40,374 nucleotides of DNA from Prorocentrum cordatum (GCA_963575745.1 CAUYUJ010012714.1:50001-90374), one strand, 5' to 3'; shown: positions 30,693-40,374, counted from the first letter of the stretch. Numbers and translations are program-made. Notes: generated by a model from the sequence alone, not told the origin.

Positions 30693-31904
30693 CTACAAGG
30701 GGGCGCCGACAAGCTTATGGATGGTCCTGCACATGCTATCCACCACGTGCTCGCCTGAATAGTTGGCCTTCACGAGCGCCGCTACGACATACGGGTACGA
30801 CTCCTGGTGCTTCCCCCATTTAATCGAATTCAACTTGCGCCAAAATTCAGAGCCGCACATCAAAGTTTGCCCCGGGACGCCCACATTCGTGAAGGTCTTG
30901 AGGGCTTCATCTTTTTCACGGAGAAGTTCTCCGTTTTGTGGCCCGAGCTCAACAAACTTGCACAAGTCAGCGATCCACGCCTTGCAAGGTGGGTTCGCGT
31001 GGCCCGCTTGCTCGGCGATGTCGCGCCAATCGGGCTTGCTGGAACCCTCAGCGAGGCTGTGTGCCAAGAGCATCCGCCCACCTGCCTGCAGCAAGCGCCG
31101 AGCCGATCAAGTGCTGCAGCACGGTAAGATATAATGCTCCTGCTCCTCGTTCTCACCTCCTCCCCAACGCACTCCCACTCATCGCCCTCCTCGTGCATCA
31201 TCCTGGTCCTTGCTACATACCGCTATATACTGAAGTGGGGATAGGCTGCAGCCTGACCGAATGATCTCGGTCTCGTGAACCGCCTCCCTGACGTCGGCGT
31301 TCAAAGCCCTCTGCACGAAGTTCTTGAGGCCCTTCACTTTGGCCACCGCGTGCTTGATGATCAACCACGTCAGGCCCTTTTTGATTGCCGTCGCAAGTTG
31401 CGGATGCAACGCGCACAGCTTTTCGGAGCCGATGTTGTCCCGAGAGTCTGCCAGCGCCTTCGCTGTGGTCGGCGCCTTGGCCAGCACGCAGCGGAGGAAG
31501 ACGTTCGCGTGGGAGCCGCCCACTGACGTATACCGCAATGAGTCCAGCGGGGGGCACCGACCCCCGCTGAGCCGCGAAAGGCGGTCGTTCGCCATCGCGG
31601 TCTTTTCCAACTGCGCCCCCTGCGGGGCCTCGAAGGCAGCGGCTGCAGCCGTCTTGGCCAAGACGAAGCCCTGGGCGCAAATCTTCGCGCCTAAATTGTG
31701 AGCCCGCGCAGGGTTCACTAACGAGCCGCTGCGGTTCCGAATGTCGATGCCCATCTGGTTCGGTGGGGCCTGCTGGTAATACGCTAGCCCCTCCGCCAGC
31801 AGGAACTCCTTCAGTTGGTCCCACCCCGATGCCAACCTCCCCGAGGCATTGCTTTCCTCGATGTACTGCAAGATCTGCTCCTCCTGACGCGCCTGCAGCG
31901 CCAT
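30693..31904 (-). CDS. 338-aa protein of unknown function, two exons
   Basis: Exon 1 (31281-31904) starts at ATG and is joined to exon 2 (30693-31085) by a 195-bp intron. Exon 1 includes ILQYIEESNASGRL, NLGAKICAQGFVLAKT, LRYTSVGGSHANVFLRCV, an ADSRDNIG segment and LTWLIIKHAVAKVKGL then FVQRALNAD. Exon 2 includes PPCKAWIADLCKFVELG, GSEFWRKLNSIKWGKHQESYPY and CRTIHKLVGAPL before TAG. The ordered, low-repeat composition argues for a real protein; I cannot assign a function. The donor may be GT (as given) or GA six bases later. The acceptor is CTGCAG/GCA. The intron carries palindromes at 31243-31254 and 31111-31122. It is the first gene of the array, with six palindromes in the 500 bp upstream. 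Confidence 0.55.
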
Positions 31905-32555
31905 GCCAGCGCTATATATAGCGCCGAATGCAACGTGCGAGCCCGCGGGCGCGACGGCGGATGCGGCGCGCGGCCGCAGCTTGAGACAAGCTGTCGCGCG
32001 GCGTGCGCGTGAACATCGACTTGCATGGACATGCAACTTGCGAGCAAAAATGTTGATCTGGGCTGCAGCCCGAGGCCCATGAAGCACGAGCGCGCACGCG
32101 CTGCAGCGCGATGCGACATCACGACGACAACCATTTTTTTGCGCTGCAGCGCAAAGTAACATACGTGCTATCAAATTTGGAGCGCTGCAGCGCTCAATGC
32201 GACCATTGAAAAACAACGAATACAACAAAACATAATTGACATGTGCATTCAAATTCCTTGCAAACGGAGCTGGGCGAAAATGAAGATCCGAACAACGTGC
32301 AACTAGAAAACATGCATTTAACTCAACATTCAGCGCTGCAGCGCTTCATATTCAGCGCACGCAGCGCTTCATGTTCATATAAATCCGAAGGCAGCGCTGC
32401 AGCGCTTCTCATATTTAAAGCAAAAATCCAGGACACCGACTCCAAATCAAAATGCAAAATTTGTAGCGCTGCAGCGCTCAACGAACAAACTCAGCTCTTT
32501 CAAGACGTGGATTTACCTTTTTTCCCTGTGCATGGCCCTTGGATAACAAGTGCAA
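31905..32555. promoter_or_regulatory. 5' flank of the gene array with palindrome cluster
   Basis: No exon found. Contains perfect palindromes at 32060-32071, 32097-32110, 32138-32155 (18 nt), 32180-32195 (16 nt), 32332-32345, 32393-32406 and 32465-32478. AT content rises to the right of 32110. The position upstream of the first gene and just inside the right terminal region makes a promoter role plausible; this is inference only. Confidence 0.4.
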
Positions 32556-32782
32556 TGTAACCGCTAAGTCACTTATAATCTACTTAGCAAACTAGCTATA
32601 AGTGGTTATAAGTGGTTAGCTAAGTGCGCTAAGCACTTAGCGAACTGGTTATAAGTGGATAGCTAAGTACTTACTAAGTCATTACTAAATGGGCCACTTA
32701 GTAATGACTGAGTAAGTACTTAGCTAAGTCCGCTAACTACTTACTAAGTACTTAACTTAGCGTAGTAAGTATGTTAAGTACT
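32556..32782. repeat. right subterminal ACTTAG repeats
   Basis: The same CTAAGTGGTTA/ACTTAGTAAGT family as at 14897-15246, in both orientations, ending directly at the right terminal repeat. Confidence 0.9.
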
Positions 32783-32806
32783 TAGCAACCGCCGCGGCCA
32801 TCCAAG
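32783..32806 (-). repeat. right terminal inverted repeat
   Basis: Reverse complement of the left terminal repeat, reading TAGCAACCGCCGCGGCC then ATCCAAG on the plus strand. One mismatch in 24. The next two bases outside are CA, as on the left. Confidence 0.85.
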
Positions 32807-32808
32807 CA

Positions 32809-33110
32809 CCCCCCCTCCCAAGGGGGGGGTTCAACCCTTCCCCCCCCTTTCCCCCTCCCAGAGGGGGGAGGGGTTTCAATCCCCCCCCCTTTCGGCGCCG
32901 GCGCCGGCGCTGGCGGCCGCCAGCAGCGCCCGCGGCGGGGACGCAGCGACGATGACCAGAGGCAGCCCAAGGGGGGGGGTTTGAACCCCCGCCCGTGGCG
33001 CCAGGGCGGGGCGGGGTTCAGCTCCCCCCCCTCCGGCCGGCGCCGGCGCTGGCGGCGGCCAGCAGCGCTGGCGCTGGAGCGCTGGCGCCGGCGACGGCGG
33101 GGACGCAGCG
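32809..33110. repeat. C-run/G-run hairpins and a GGCGCCGGCG direct repeat
   Basis: C-runs and G-runs are joined by TTCAAC or TTTGAAC (32822-32838, 32968-32990). A roughly 140-bp block ending GGGGACGCAGCGAC occurs twice (32891-32952 and 33034-33112). No gene. Confidence 0.75.
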
Positions 33111-34565
33111 ACACTTACCACACCTACTACCACCACCACCACCACAAACAGCACCACACAACCACCACCACCACCACAGCCACCACCACCACAACCAAAA
33201 ACACAATTCAGCATCACCACCGCCACCACAAAAACCCACCACCATTACCACCACCACCACCACCACAACAAACCGCCACAAACCACCACACCACCACCAC
33301 AACCGCCACAACCACCACCACTACCAGCAGCACAACCCACCACCACCACCACAAACCACCACATCACCACCACCATCAACACCGCCACCACCACCACCAC
33401 AACAAACGTCCACAAACCACCGCCACCACGATAACCCACCACCACCACAAACCACCACCACACCACCACCACCACACCACCACAACCACCACCCTCACAA
33501 GTCACCATAACCACCACCACCACCACAAACCACCACTACTACCACCACCACCACAATCTACCACAACATCACCACCACCGCCACAACCACCACCACTACC
33601 AGCAGCACAACCCACCACCACCACCACAAACCACCACAAACCACCACACCACCACCACCACCCCCACCACCACCACAAGCACCACCTCCACAAAACCACC
33701 GCCACAACCACAACCCACCACCACCACCACCAAAAACCCACCACCACACCACCACCAAACCACCACCACCACAAGCAGCACCACACAACCACTACCACCA
33801 CCACAGCCACCACCACCACAACCAAAAACACAATTCACCATCACCAACCACCACACCACAAAAACTCACCACCACTACCACTACCACCACCACCACCACC
33901 ACCACAATCTACCACACCAACACCACCACCGCCACAACCACCACCACTACCAGCAGCCCAACCCACCACCACCACAAAACACCACATCACCACCACCACC
34001 ACCACGACCGCCACCACCACCACCACAACAAACGTCCACAAACCACAGCCGCCACGACAACCCACCACCACCACCACAACAAACCACCACCACACCACCA
34101 CCACCACACCACCACAACCACCACCACCACAACTCACCATCACCACCACCACCACGAACCACCACCACTACCACCACCACAATCTACCACAACACCACCA
34201 CCACCGCCACAACCTCCACCACTACCAGCAGCATGACCACCACCACCACACCACAAACCACCACACCACCACCACTACTACCGCCACCACCACCACCACC
34301 AGCACCACCTTCACAAACCACCGCCACAACCACAACCCACCACCACCACCACAAACCACCACCACACCACCACCAAACCACCACCGCCACCACCACTACA
34401 ACCCACCACCACCACCACAAAACACCACCACCACACCACCACCACCATCACCCACCGCCACAACCACCACCACCACCACCACCACAAACCACCACACCAC
34501 CACCACAACCACCACCACCGCCACCACCACCACCACATCCACCACCACCACCGCCGTCGTCGTCG
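33111..34565. repeat. CCA/CAA satellite with ~627-bp higher-order unit
   Basis: Almost pure CCA and CAA triplets for 1.45 kb. Rare marker strings recur at fixed distances: ACCAAAAACACAATTCA at 33194 and 33821 (627); AACAAACGTC at 33401 and 34027 (626); CTACCAGCAG at 33321, 33596, 33947 and 34222 (275, 351, 275). The 634-codon plus ORF (His/Thr/Pro) and the minus ORFs (Trp/Val/Gly) are repeat artefacts. Confidence 0.93.
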
Positions 34566-36340
34566 ACGCTTCCCGCCACCGCCGCCTGCCGCCGCAGGCG
34601 CTGGCGCCGGCCCAGAAATGGAAATCGTCGTCCCCGCCGCCGTCTCCAGCCGCCGCCGACACAAGCGCCGGCCCGAGGAGAGAGGAAGCAGAGAAGGGAG
34701 GGGGGGGGGTTCGACCCCCCCCGCCCCCCCTCCATGGGGGGGGAGGTCCAGTTTCCCCCCCCCCCCTTCCAAGCGACCACAAAACGCGCTCTTTCCGAAC
34801 TCCGAAAGGAAACCACACGATGACCTGCTGGCACGTGCCGAAAAGATGGCCCAAGCGGCCCCTCTGGCCAGCCTGGTCACAATGACTGCTTCTGTCGAGC
34901 CCGCCGGGCGCGACCCGAAGCAGCCGCGAATCGAGCACTGCACCATCCTGCTGCCCGCTGGACGCCTGGCTGGCGCGAGCTCGCGCCCGGCTTCTCGCGC
35001 AGGCGCCTGTCTGGCGCACAGCTACCAGATGGTCGCGCGCGGCGGGCCAGGGGCACCCGAGGAAAAAAAAACCAGCCGACCAGCCCGCGGGTTCCAACCA
35101 GGGGCCCGGCCGCCCCAGGGAGCCTGTCGCGGGCGTCCCCTCGCGCTGCGTCGCACCGTGTGCGCAGCACTCTGGCTTCCTTTCCCCCCCCGCCCCCGGG
35201 GCCTAGCGGCCCAGGCCCGTGCCATGACAAAGGGGCCCTGGGACACGCAAGTGAATACACACCAATCCCAGGCCCCCCCCATATTTTCTTGTGTTTTCTG
35301 GGTTTTCGTCTTCCCCCCCATTGTCCATAGTTTCCCATGTTTTCCTGGGAACCGACGATTCAGTGTGTCTGTGTTTCTTCCCCTCCTGACGTTACAGGCA
35401 GCCCTGAGCCGGATTGGGGGTGGACAGAGTCCGGTTCACAGGGCGGCGGGCGGTTCGTGTCGCGGCGGCGGCCTCCGCGGTACGCTCCTTGCCTTGTGGT
35501 CAGACGGCGTGTCGCTGTGCTGCTTGGGACGGGGGGTTGGGACAAGTTCGGAACCGGACGTGCTCAGCGTGTCGGGCTGGAGCGTGGTGCGCCAGAACTG
35601 GCGGCGAGACACGGGCAGCAGACGTTCCTGACCGTATACCTATCCACTGCACCAGGCCTGGCACACCCTAGACGTGGCGGGCGCGAGCCCGCAGAAACTG
35701 CGGCCGCAACGCTCTCTCGAGAACAGAAAAAGGGGCCATTCGCCAATCGACTTGGCAAGATGAAAGGAGTCTTACCAACCTCCGATCGTAATACACCCCG
35801 CCGCTGCGCTCTCGCCAGCAGCTCCGTGGGTTCAGGCTGATGTCCTAGAACCTCACCGTCGCCTCCCCTCCATCCAAGCGCGCCCGCGCTTCGCCATTCC
35901 GTCCTCCGCCTGGGCCTTCAACCGTGGATGGGCACGCACGCCCGAGAACTATGGCTACGGGAAGCAATGGGTACGATGCCCAACAGCAAGGGTTGTCCAA
36001 ACCCGACAGGGGTCGCTGCTTGGCCGGCGACTCCTTGGCCTCGAGCGGACAACGCCCACAGCGACACCAGCAGCGAGTGCCTGTCGGAGTGGGAAGGAAC
36101 TGCTGTCGGTCTGCGCCCCGACCCTTGCCGTGCCCATGCCGTCGGAGCAGAGAGGGGTCGGAGGATCGCGCCGCATCGGCGATGCGCACGGGCCGCCCTC
36201 CTGCGGCAGGCGCACGAGGGCAGGCCTGCGCCTGCCTCGCGGTGCCCGCTCCGACCCCGAGCGCGAAGGGGCTCGCCGGCACGATCGGGGCCGTCCTGGG
36301 CAACGTCTTTGCCGTCGGCGGGGGCACGCTGGGGCAATGC
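34566..36340. other. GC-rich, no gene recognised
   Basis: G-run/C-run hairpins at 34700-34770 (GGGGGTTCGACCCCCC) lead into GC-rich sequence with ORFs open in several frames. I could not single out a coding frame. At 35507-35565 a stretch starting GCGTGTCGCT resembles one at 40139-40195. Confidence 0.5.
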
Positions 36341-36342
36341 TT

Positions 36343-36730
36343 AAGTCGGGCATGTCCCTCTACAGGAGGAGTATTCAAGAATAGTCAAAGCATGGTCTGG
36401 TGACGACTTTCCGTTCTCTTCGATGATTTCTTGAGTGTATGTTTAACTTGACTTCAAACTTCCGCCTGTAGGAGGACATGCACGACCTAAGGCAAGGCAG
36501 TCGTTCGTCAAGGCAGTCGCTCGGCGGCGGGGGAAGGAGGGCCATGCGAGACATCGTCGGCCCATCCCTGGCGTTTTTTTTGCAGACCGCCGGGGCTAGA
36601 TTTCGGTCGGGCGGGTCTTCCTACAGGCGGATTTCGGAAAAAAATAAAAAAAGTCCAAACTCATCAAACATAGCAAAAAACACGAGCAGTCGTCACCAGT
36701 CTTCCTCCTGTAGAAGGACATGCCCGACTT
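36343..36730. mobile_element. 388-bp element with nested inverted repeats
   Basis: Outer arms 36343-36370 and 36703-36730 match at 27 of 28 as inverted repeats (AAGTCGGGCATGTCC, then TCTACAGGAGGA). Inner arms 36461-36487 and 36606-36631 are a diverged inverted pair of the same motif (TCCTACAGGCGGA). A second shared block, CTGGTGACGACT, lies just inside each outer arm. There is no coding capacity. It is consistent with a non-autonomous inverted-repeat element or a structured RNA locus; a single copy in the window leaves this open. Confidence 0.6.
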
Positions 36731-36740
36731 CAGGCTAGGT

Positions 36741-39150
36741 CCGCCACGGAAGACGGGACAAGATGGGCCCTGGGACAGATTTCAGCGGGAGGAACCGCCG
36801 TTGTCTCAATCCGCCCTCCCCCGACCCCAGGCAAGGTTGCCCTCTGGAGCGGGGCCTCACGGGGACACTGAAAGGGGGGCAAGCCCAAGCGCGCAAACCG
36901 CTGCTACCGCACCGAGCTCGGCGATCGGGGGGCCATACCCACACTGGGCCCGTACCAGAGGTCACTCTGGTGAGCGTGCAGGCGGGCCGTCAGCTCGGGC
37001 GTGGCTGGTTCTGCCCGGCAGGGGCCGCCCACAGTGCGCAGTGCGAGCGCGGCGCTGGCCGCTTCCTCTCTTCGATCTGGGCACGGCCTCTCGCTCTCTG
37101 GCGGGCGGGGTGTCCGCCGCCATTGCCGGCCAGCCCGCGGCCAGCTGACGCGCATGCTGCGAGGGCACTGGGAGGGTGACGACGCCGAGGGTGCTGGCTG
37201 CGGTGGTGGTGACGATGACGCCGGTGGCAGCAGCGGTGATGACCGTGCTGAGGGCACCGCGGCCGTGCTGAGGGCACCGGTGACGTCGGCGGCGGCGGCG
37301 GGGGACAACGACGGGGCGCGCTGCCTCGATGGCTCCTTTGCTGCGCCCAGCCCTCCCTGCTGCGCGCCCTGTCATTCCGAAGGGCGAGAGGCGGGCGGGG
37401 AGCAGGAGCGGCTGGGGCGCCTGTCACGGGCGTGGGGCCAGCCTGCGGCGGTCGCCGCGGGGCGCGCTAATTCATGCTGGGTGGGCGCCGTGCTTCTCCA
37501 GCGGGGCGGCACTGTACAAAAAACAAGACAAGAGGGGGGGTAAGTCAAGCACCAGGGGAGACAATTTTCCTGCAGCGGTGAATCAAGCACGCGTTCAGTG
37601 CCTGGAGTGGTCCAGACAAGCCCGCGGTCAGGAGGAAAGAGGCGGGGAGGAGAAGGAGGAGATGGAGGAGGAGGAGGGGGAGGAGGAGGACGGGGAGAAC
37701 TGAGGAGGAAAAAGCGGAGGAGGAAAGGCTGTAGCTATCATGCATGATTCCTCCGGTTGGAACCTGGGCGAAGATGTACAGCCTCTACATATGGCTTCGA
37801 AGTTTGCATGCAACGCATGCTGAGATCACGGTGGAGGATGGGAGTGCGCAGCGCGAACGCAGCGAAATACAGATCCTAGAGGTCTGGCGGAGGCCTTTGG
37901 GACACCGGGTTTGGCAGGCGAGGGTTGGCCTCGTCTCATCTAGGACTGCGTCATGGTCTGGTCTTTGGGAGGTCTTTGGGAAGAAGTCCTGGCCCCACGC
38001 CCAAATAAGCGAAATGGGCCGAGGTATCGATGACATCCTCCTCGTCCTCCTCCTCCTCCTCGTGGTTCCTGGTTTCTGGTGGCTGCAAGGTTCGCCGAAC
38101 GTAGCCTCCAACCCATCCTCCTCCCCTTCCCCTCCCCCTCCTCCTCCTCCTCTTCCTCCTCCTCCTCCTCTCCTCTGACACCAGGGCAATGGATGCCTTT
38201 GGCTCTGTAACATTTTGCCTAACCGACCGCCAGTCTTCCCAGCGCACGAGGACGGAGGACATGATTGCGTTACACGGTTTGCCTCCAGCGGGTTCCTCGA
38301 CTCCACGAGGACGGATGACGTGCCAACATGTTTTGCAAAACGATTCGAATCTCCGTCTGACTCGCAAGCCTCTTCACCCCCTCAATAACTCTACATGCTT
38401 GATGCTATCCCCACCGTGCCCTCCCCCTCCGCCTCCGCGTACAGATGCGCATCGCATCACAGAGTATGTTTCCTCCTGCGAGTATTTTCCAGGATCGCAG
38501 CGATATGCATCTTTCATCAGCACGGGTACCCTGATATATGCTAGAGAGACGGCTACGTGGTAGCTGCCTCGACTCCTCTTACAGCCAAAGCTTCATCGCG
38601 CCACTGGTCCCCAATCAATGTTGTGCAATACCGAAGGCCTGCGACTGCTCGGGTTTGCAAGCATAATGGGTACATGTGGCGTATCGTATTGTTATTGCGT
38701 CCTCTTCCTCTCATGTGTCGTATCGCATTGTATCCTCTTCCTCCTCCGCTTCGTCCTCCACCCGTCAGCATGAACAGTAACTCGTGATCGTCGCACCACC
38801 CAGAGGGTCGGCAGGGCCGTCTGGGCGTTCTGCATGGGACAACACTAACATGTATAATCCTAAAACTTGGCACTTCCTACAAGTAGACGGGCGCAAGGGG
38901 AGGTTACAATATGGCTTGGTGACAACATGGCTTGGTTCCAATGTGTAATCCTCAAGCTTGGTTGCAGTATGACTCTCGCCTCCGCGACACGCACACTCGT
39001 GCTTCACAAACTCCCCACGCTTCCGCGGATGAAGTGCCTCGATTGTTGTCTGGGCCAACGTGTGGCTCTCGCCTCGACGCCGCGCGAGTTCGCCGGAAAT
39101 GTCCAAGCCGCGTCGCAGAAGAAGGGCTCCCCGTTCTCAAAATGTGGCCG
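36741..39150. other. no gene recognised
   Basis: Mixed GC-rich sequence with GGA-rich (37640-37720) and CCT-rich (38030-38175) simple repeats. ORFs up to about 180 codons overlap on both strands without a recognisable domain. Confidence 0.5.
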
Positions 39151-39162
39151 TCACCATGATCG

Positions 39163-39236
39163 GTGAGGAGGAGGAGGAGGGGGAGGAGGAGAAGGAGGAG
39201 GAGGAAGAGGAGGAGGGGGAAGAGGATGAGGAGGTC
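39163..39236. repeat. GGA-rich simple repeat
   Basis: A short run of GGA/GAG trinucleotides. Confidence 0.9.
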
Positions 39237-40111
39237 TTCATACTTTGCGACCTCACTTCAGCGCCTCCCGCTTTCGTCGCAAACGCCTCCGGGCAGTTTT
39301 GCACGGTTGCAGTGCGGTGTCACACAAGACTGTGGCTCTCTCGCTTGGAACTCAGAATACCGCTCGGCGCGGGTGGAAAACGAGCACTTCCGTTTACGAC
39401 GAATGCGCGCTGACCGAAAACGAGAACCACATATTGACAAAGATCCACCCCACATCCGTGTAACTCTTGGCGCTGTCAAGGCTCAAGAGAATCGCCCAGC
39501 CTGCCCTACCGAAACGTCGGATCGTGCGACGATGAGAGATTTATGTTGACGACGGGTGGATGTGGAGGAGGGGATCGCCTTCGATGTGTTCTCGGATTCT
39601 TCCCGTAAATTATCGTACGTTACCCTTCGAACGTACCAGACCATCGTCAGCAGCCGGTGGGTGTCTTCGGAGGTTCCAGGAAGAGGACGAAGAGCAGAAA
39701 AGGGGATAAATAGGAAGGGAGCCATGCAATCTTCGGCGAATTCGGGAATCGCATATACCGTCGTTATCCTTGAAATCAGAGCCCCAGCACAGGCTGGCGA
39801 CCAGGATGCTCAGGCCTGGAGGATCATCTTCCTGCGGGAGTGGGCGCGACGCTCCTCCTCCTGGATGGCCAAGACGACCAGACGACATCCAACCTCGATC
39901 CTAGACCTTCTTACCTCGAAGGTCCTAAACTGACAGAAGACATGCAAGTCTTGATTCGTCAAACCTCGATCTTAGAACCTCGATCGGACCTTGACGAGCA
40001 CGAATCAGGCACATAATTCTTTCGCCCAGCCTTCCCTCACTCGTCTGTCGCTTCCGCGTGGCTCTCCTACGGTGAAGAGCTCTTGTTTCGCGTGTCGTGG
40101 CGCCGGCCCCT
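39237..40111. other. no gene recognised
   Basis: A 125-codon plus ORF (39556-39933) is present but shows no domain. Direct repeats of ACCTCGATCYTAGA occur around 39893 and 39964. Confidence 0.5.
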
Positions 40112-40148
40112 GCGACACGCTATGCATCGCAAGCTGATAGCGTGTCGC
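40112..40148. repeat. 12-bp-arm hairpin
   Basis: GCGACACGCTAT (40112-40123) and ATAGCGTGTCGC (40137-40148) pair perfectly around a 13-nt loop. Confidence 0.85.
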
Positions 40149-40320
40149 TCTGCTGGGCGGAGCAGAATGTTTGGAACAACTCGGAACGTCGATGTATTAG
40201 GACTGGGACGCGCTACCGTGTCGCACCGAAACGTGATAGGCCAGCGCCGGAGTCACGATACACTAAGCAACTGTTCCCGACCAAGCCCCTCTTCTTCCCG
40301 AGCCTCATCCCTTCCTCGTC

Positions 40321-40374
40321 CGCTCCTCCTCCTCCTCCTCCTCCTCCCTCGTCCCTTCCCCTCCTCCTCACCTT
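40321..40374. repeat. CCT-rich simple repeat at window end
   Basis: CTC/TCC trinucleotides run to the end of the window. Confidence 0.85.

Larger units (their letters stand above)
16657..32478. repeat. dispersed GCTGCAGC palindrome family (about 65 copies)
   Basis: Core GCTGCAGC starts (within a base) at 16659, 16728, 16836, 16874, 17227, 17264, 17408, 17710, 18274, 18460, 18541, 18779, 18893, 19584, 19879, 19947, 20233, 20526, 20636, 20699, 20830, 20894, 21589, 21625, 21742, 22083, 22341, 22632, 22938, 23216, 23260, 23305, 24279, 24353, 25123, 25825, 26008, 26022, 26851, 27031, 27067, 27358, 27418, 27460, 27532, 27882, 28278, 28633, 28702, 28757, 28796, 29046, 29480, 29808, 29913, 30677, 31113, 31245, 31642, 32062, 32100, 32143, 32184, 32335, 32396 and 32468. 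Flanks differ but remain complementary, giving perfect palindromes of 10-24 nt. Only one core (14548) was seen elsewhere. In RNA each could fold as a stem closed by C-G around a UGCA loop. Confidence 0.93.
14873..32806. mobile_element. 17.9-kb transposon-like element with terminal inverted repeats
   Basis: Both ends carry the same 24-bp sequence in opposite orientation (beginning CTTGGATGGCCGCGGCGG, 23/24 identical). Next inside each end are several hundred bases of ACTTAG/CTAAGTGGTTAG subterminal repeats. Outside each end is CA, a possible 2-bp target duplication, then C-runs. The interior has one-way genes, including a transposase-like one, and a dense palindrome family almost absent outside. 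Seen: the inverted repeats, subterminal repeats and palindrome compartment. Inferred: that the block moved as a unit. Subterminal repeats inside short inverted ends are known from CACTA (En/Spm) and Mutator-type transposons. A segmental junction that captured the repeats by chance is the alternative. Confidence 0.7.

Noticed and set aside
32981-34885. 634-codon ORF on the plus strand
   Set aside because: Almost entirely His/Thr/Pro from CCA/CAA triplets, with matching open frames on the other strand; a low-complexity artefact.

Overview
The window looks like nuclear DNA of a dinoflagellate. The reasons are GC-rich, repeat-laden sequence; a run of genes all on one strand; exon joins that fit GA as well as GT donors; a protein ending in a CSKC...CGTC cysteine tail; and a protein whose motif series I associate, from memory only, with uncharacterised multi-copy dinoflagellate proteins. 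No spliced-leader sequence, rRNA or tRNA was recognised. One 100-base assembly gap lies at 7775-7874.

Left part (1-14.87 kb): mostly gene-poor satellites and low-complexity DNA. In order: a CATTG array, an 86-bp tandem array (3100-3905), a 65-bp array, a ~300-bp array built from CTCTTGGGG sub-repeats (6668-7650), AT and GA microsatellites, one compact DOT1-like methyltransferase gene (12502-13134, minus) and a GTGCC array.

Centre (14873-32806): the main object. A 17.9-kb block is bounded by 24-bp inverted repeats (23/24 identical), has ACTTAG-rich subterminal repeats at both ends, and is flanked by CA on both sides. I read it as a giant DNA-transposon-like element. Inside are eight genes, all on the minus strand. 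In transcription order they are a 338-aa protein, a 394-aa protein, an acidic-tailed protein, a 117-aa protein, a Gly/Lys-repeat protein, a Lys-rich CxxC protein, an 88-aa helical protein and a 707-aa transposase-like protein. The block holds about 65 copies of the palindromic core GCTGCAGC. Flanking bases change from copy to copy yet stay self-complementary. Only one copy (14548) was seen outside the block. Every intron I could model carries at least one copy or a degenerate form, usually 15-30 nt after the donor or at the acceptor, where CTGCAG is itself the 3' splice site in several cases. The same block also contains a chain of six consecutive inverted repeats (15466-15851) and four identical AGGGGG-loop hairpins (23911-24060).

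Right part (32.8-40.4 kb): G-run/C-run hairpins, a 1.45-kb CCA/CAA satellite with a ~627-bp higher-order unit, and a 388-bp element with nested inverted repeats (36343-36730). No gene was recognised there.

Exon borders were placed by hand from reading frame and splice dinucleotides and were not checked with transcripts. Functions of most element genes are unknown.
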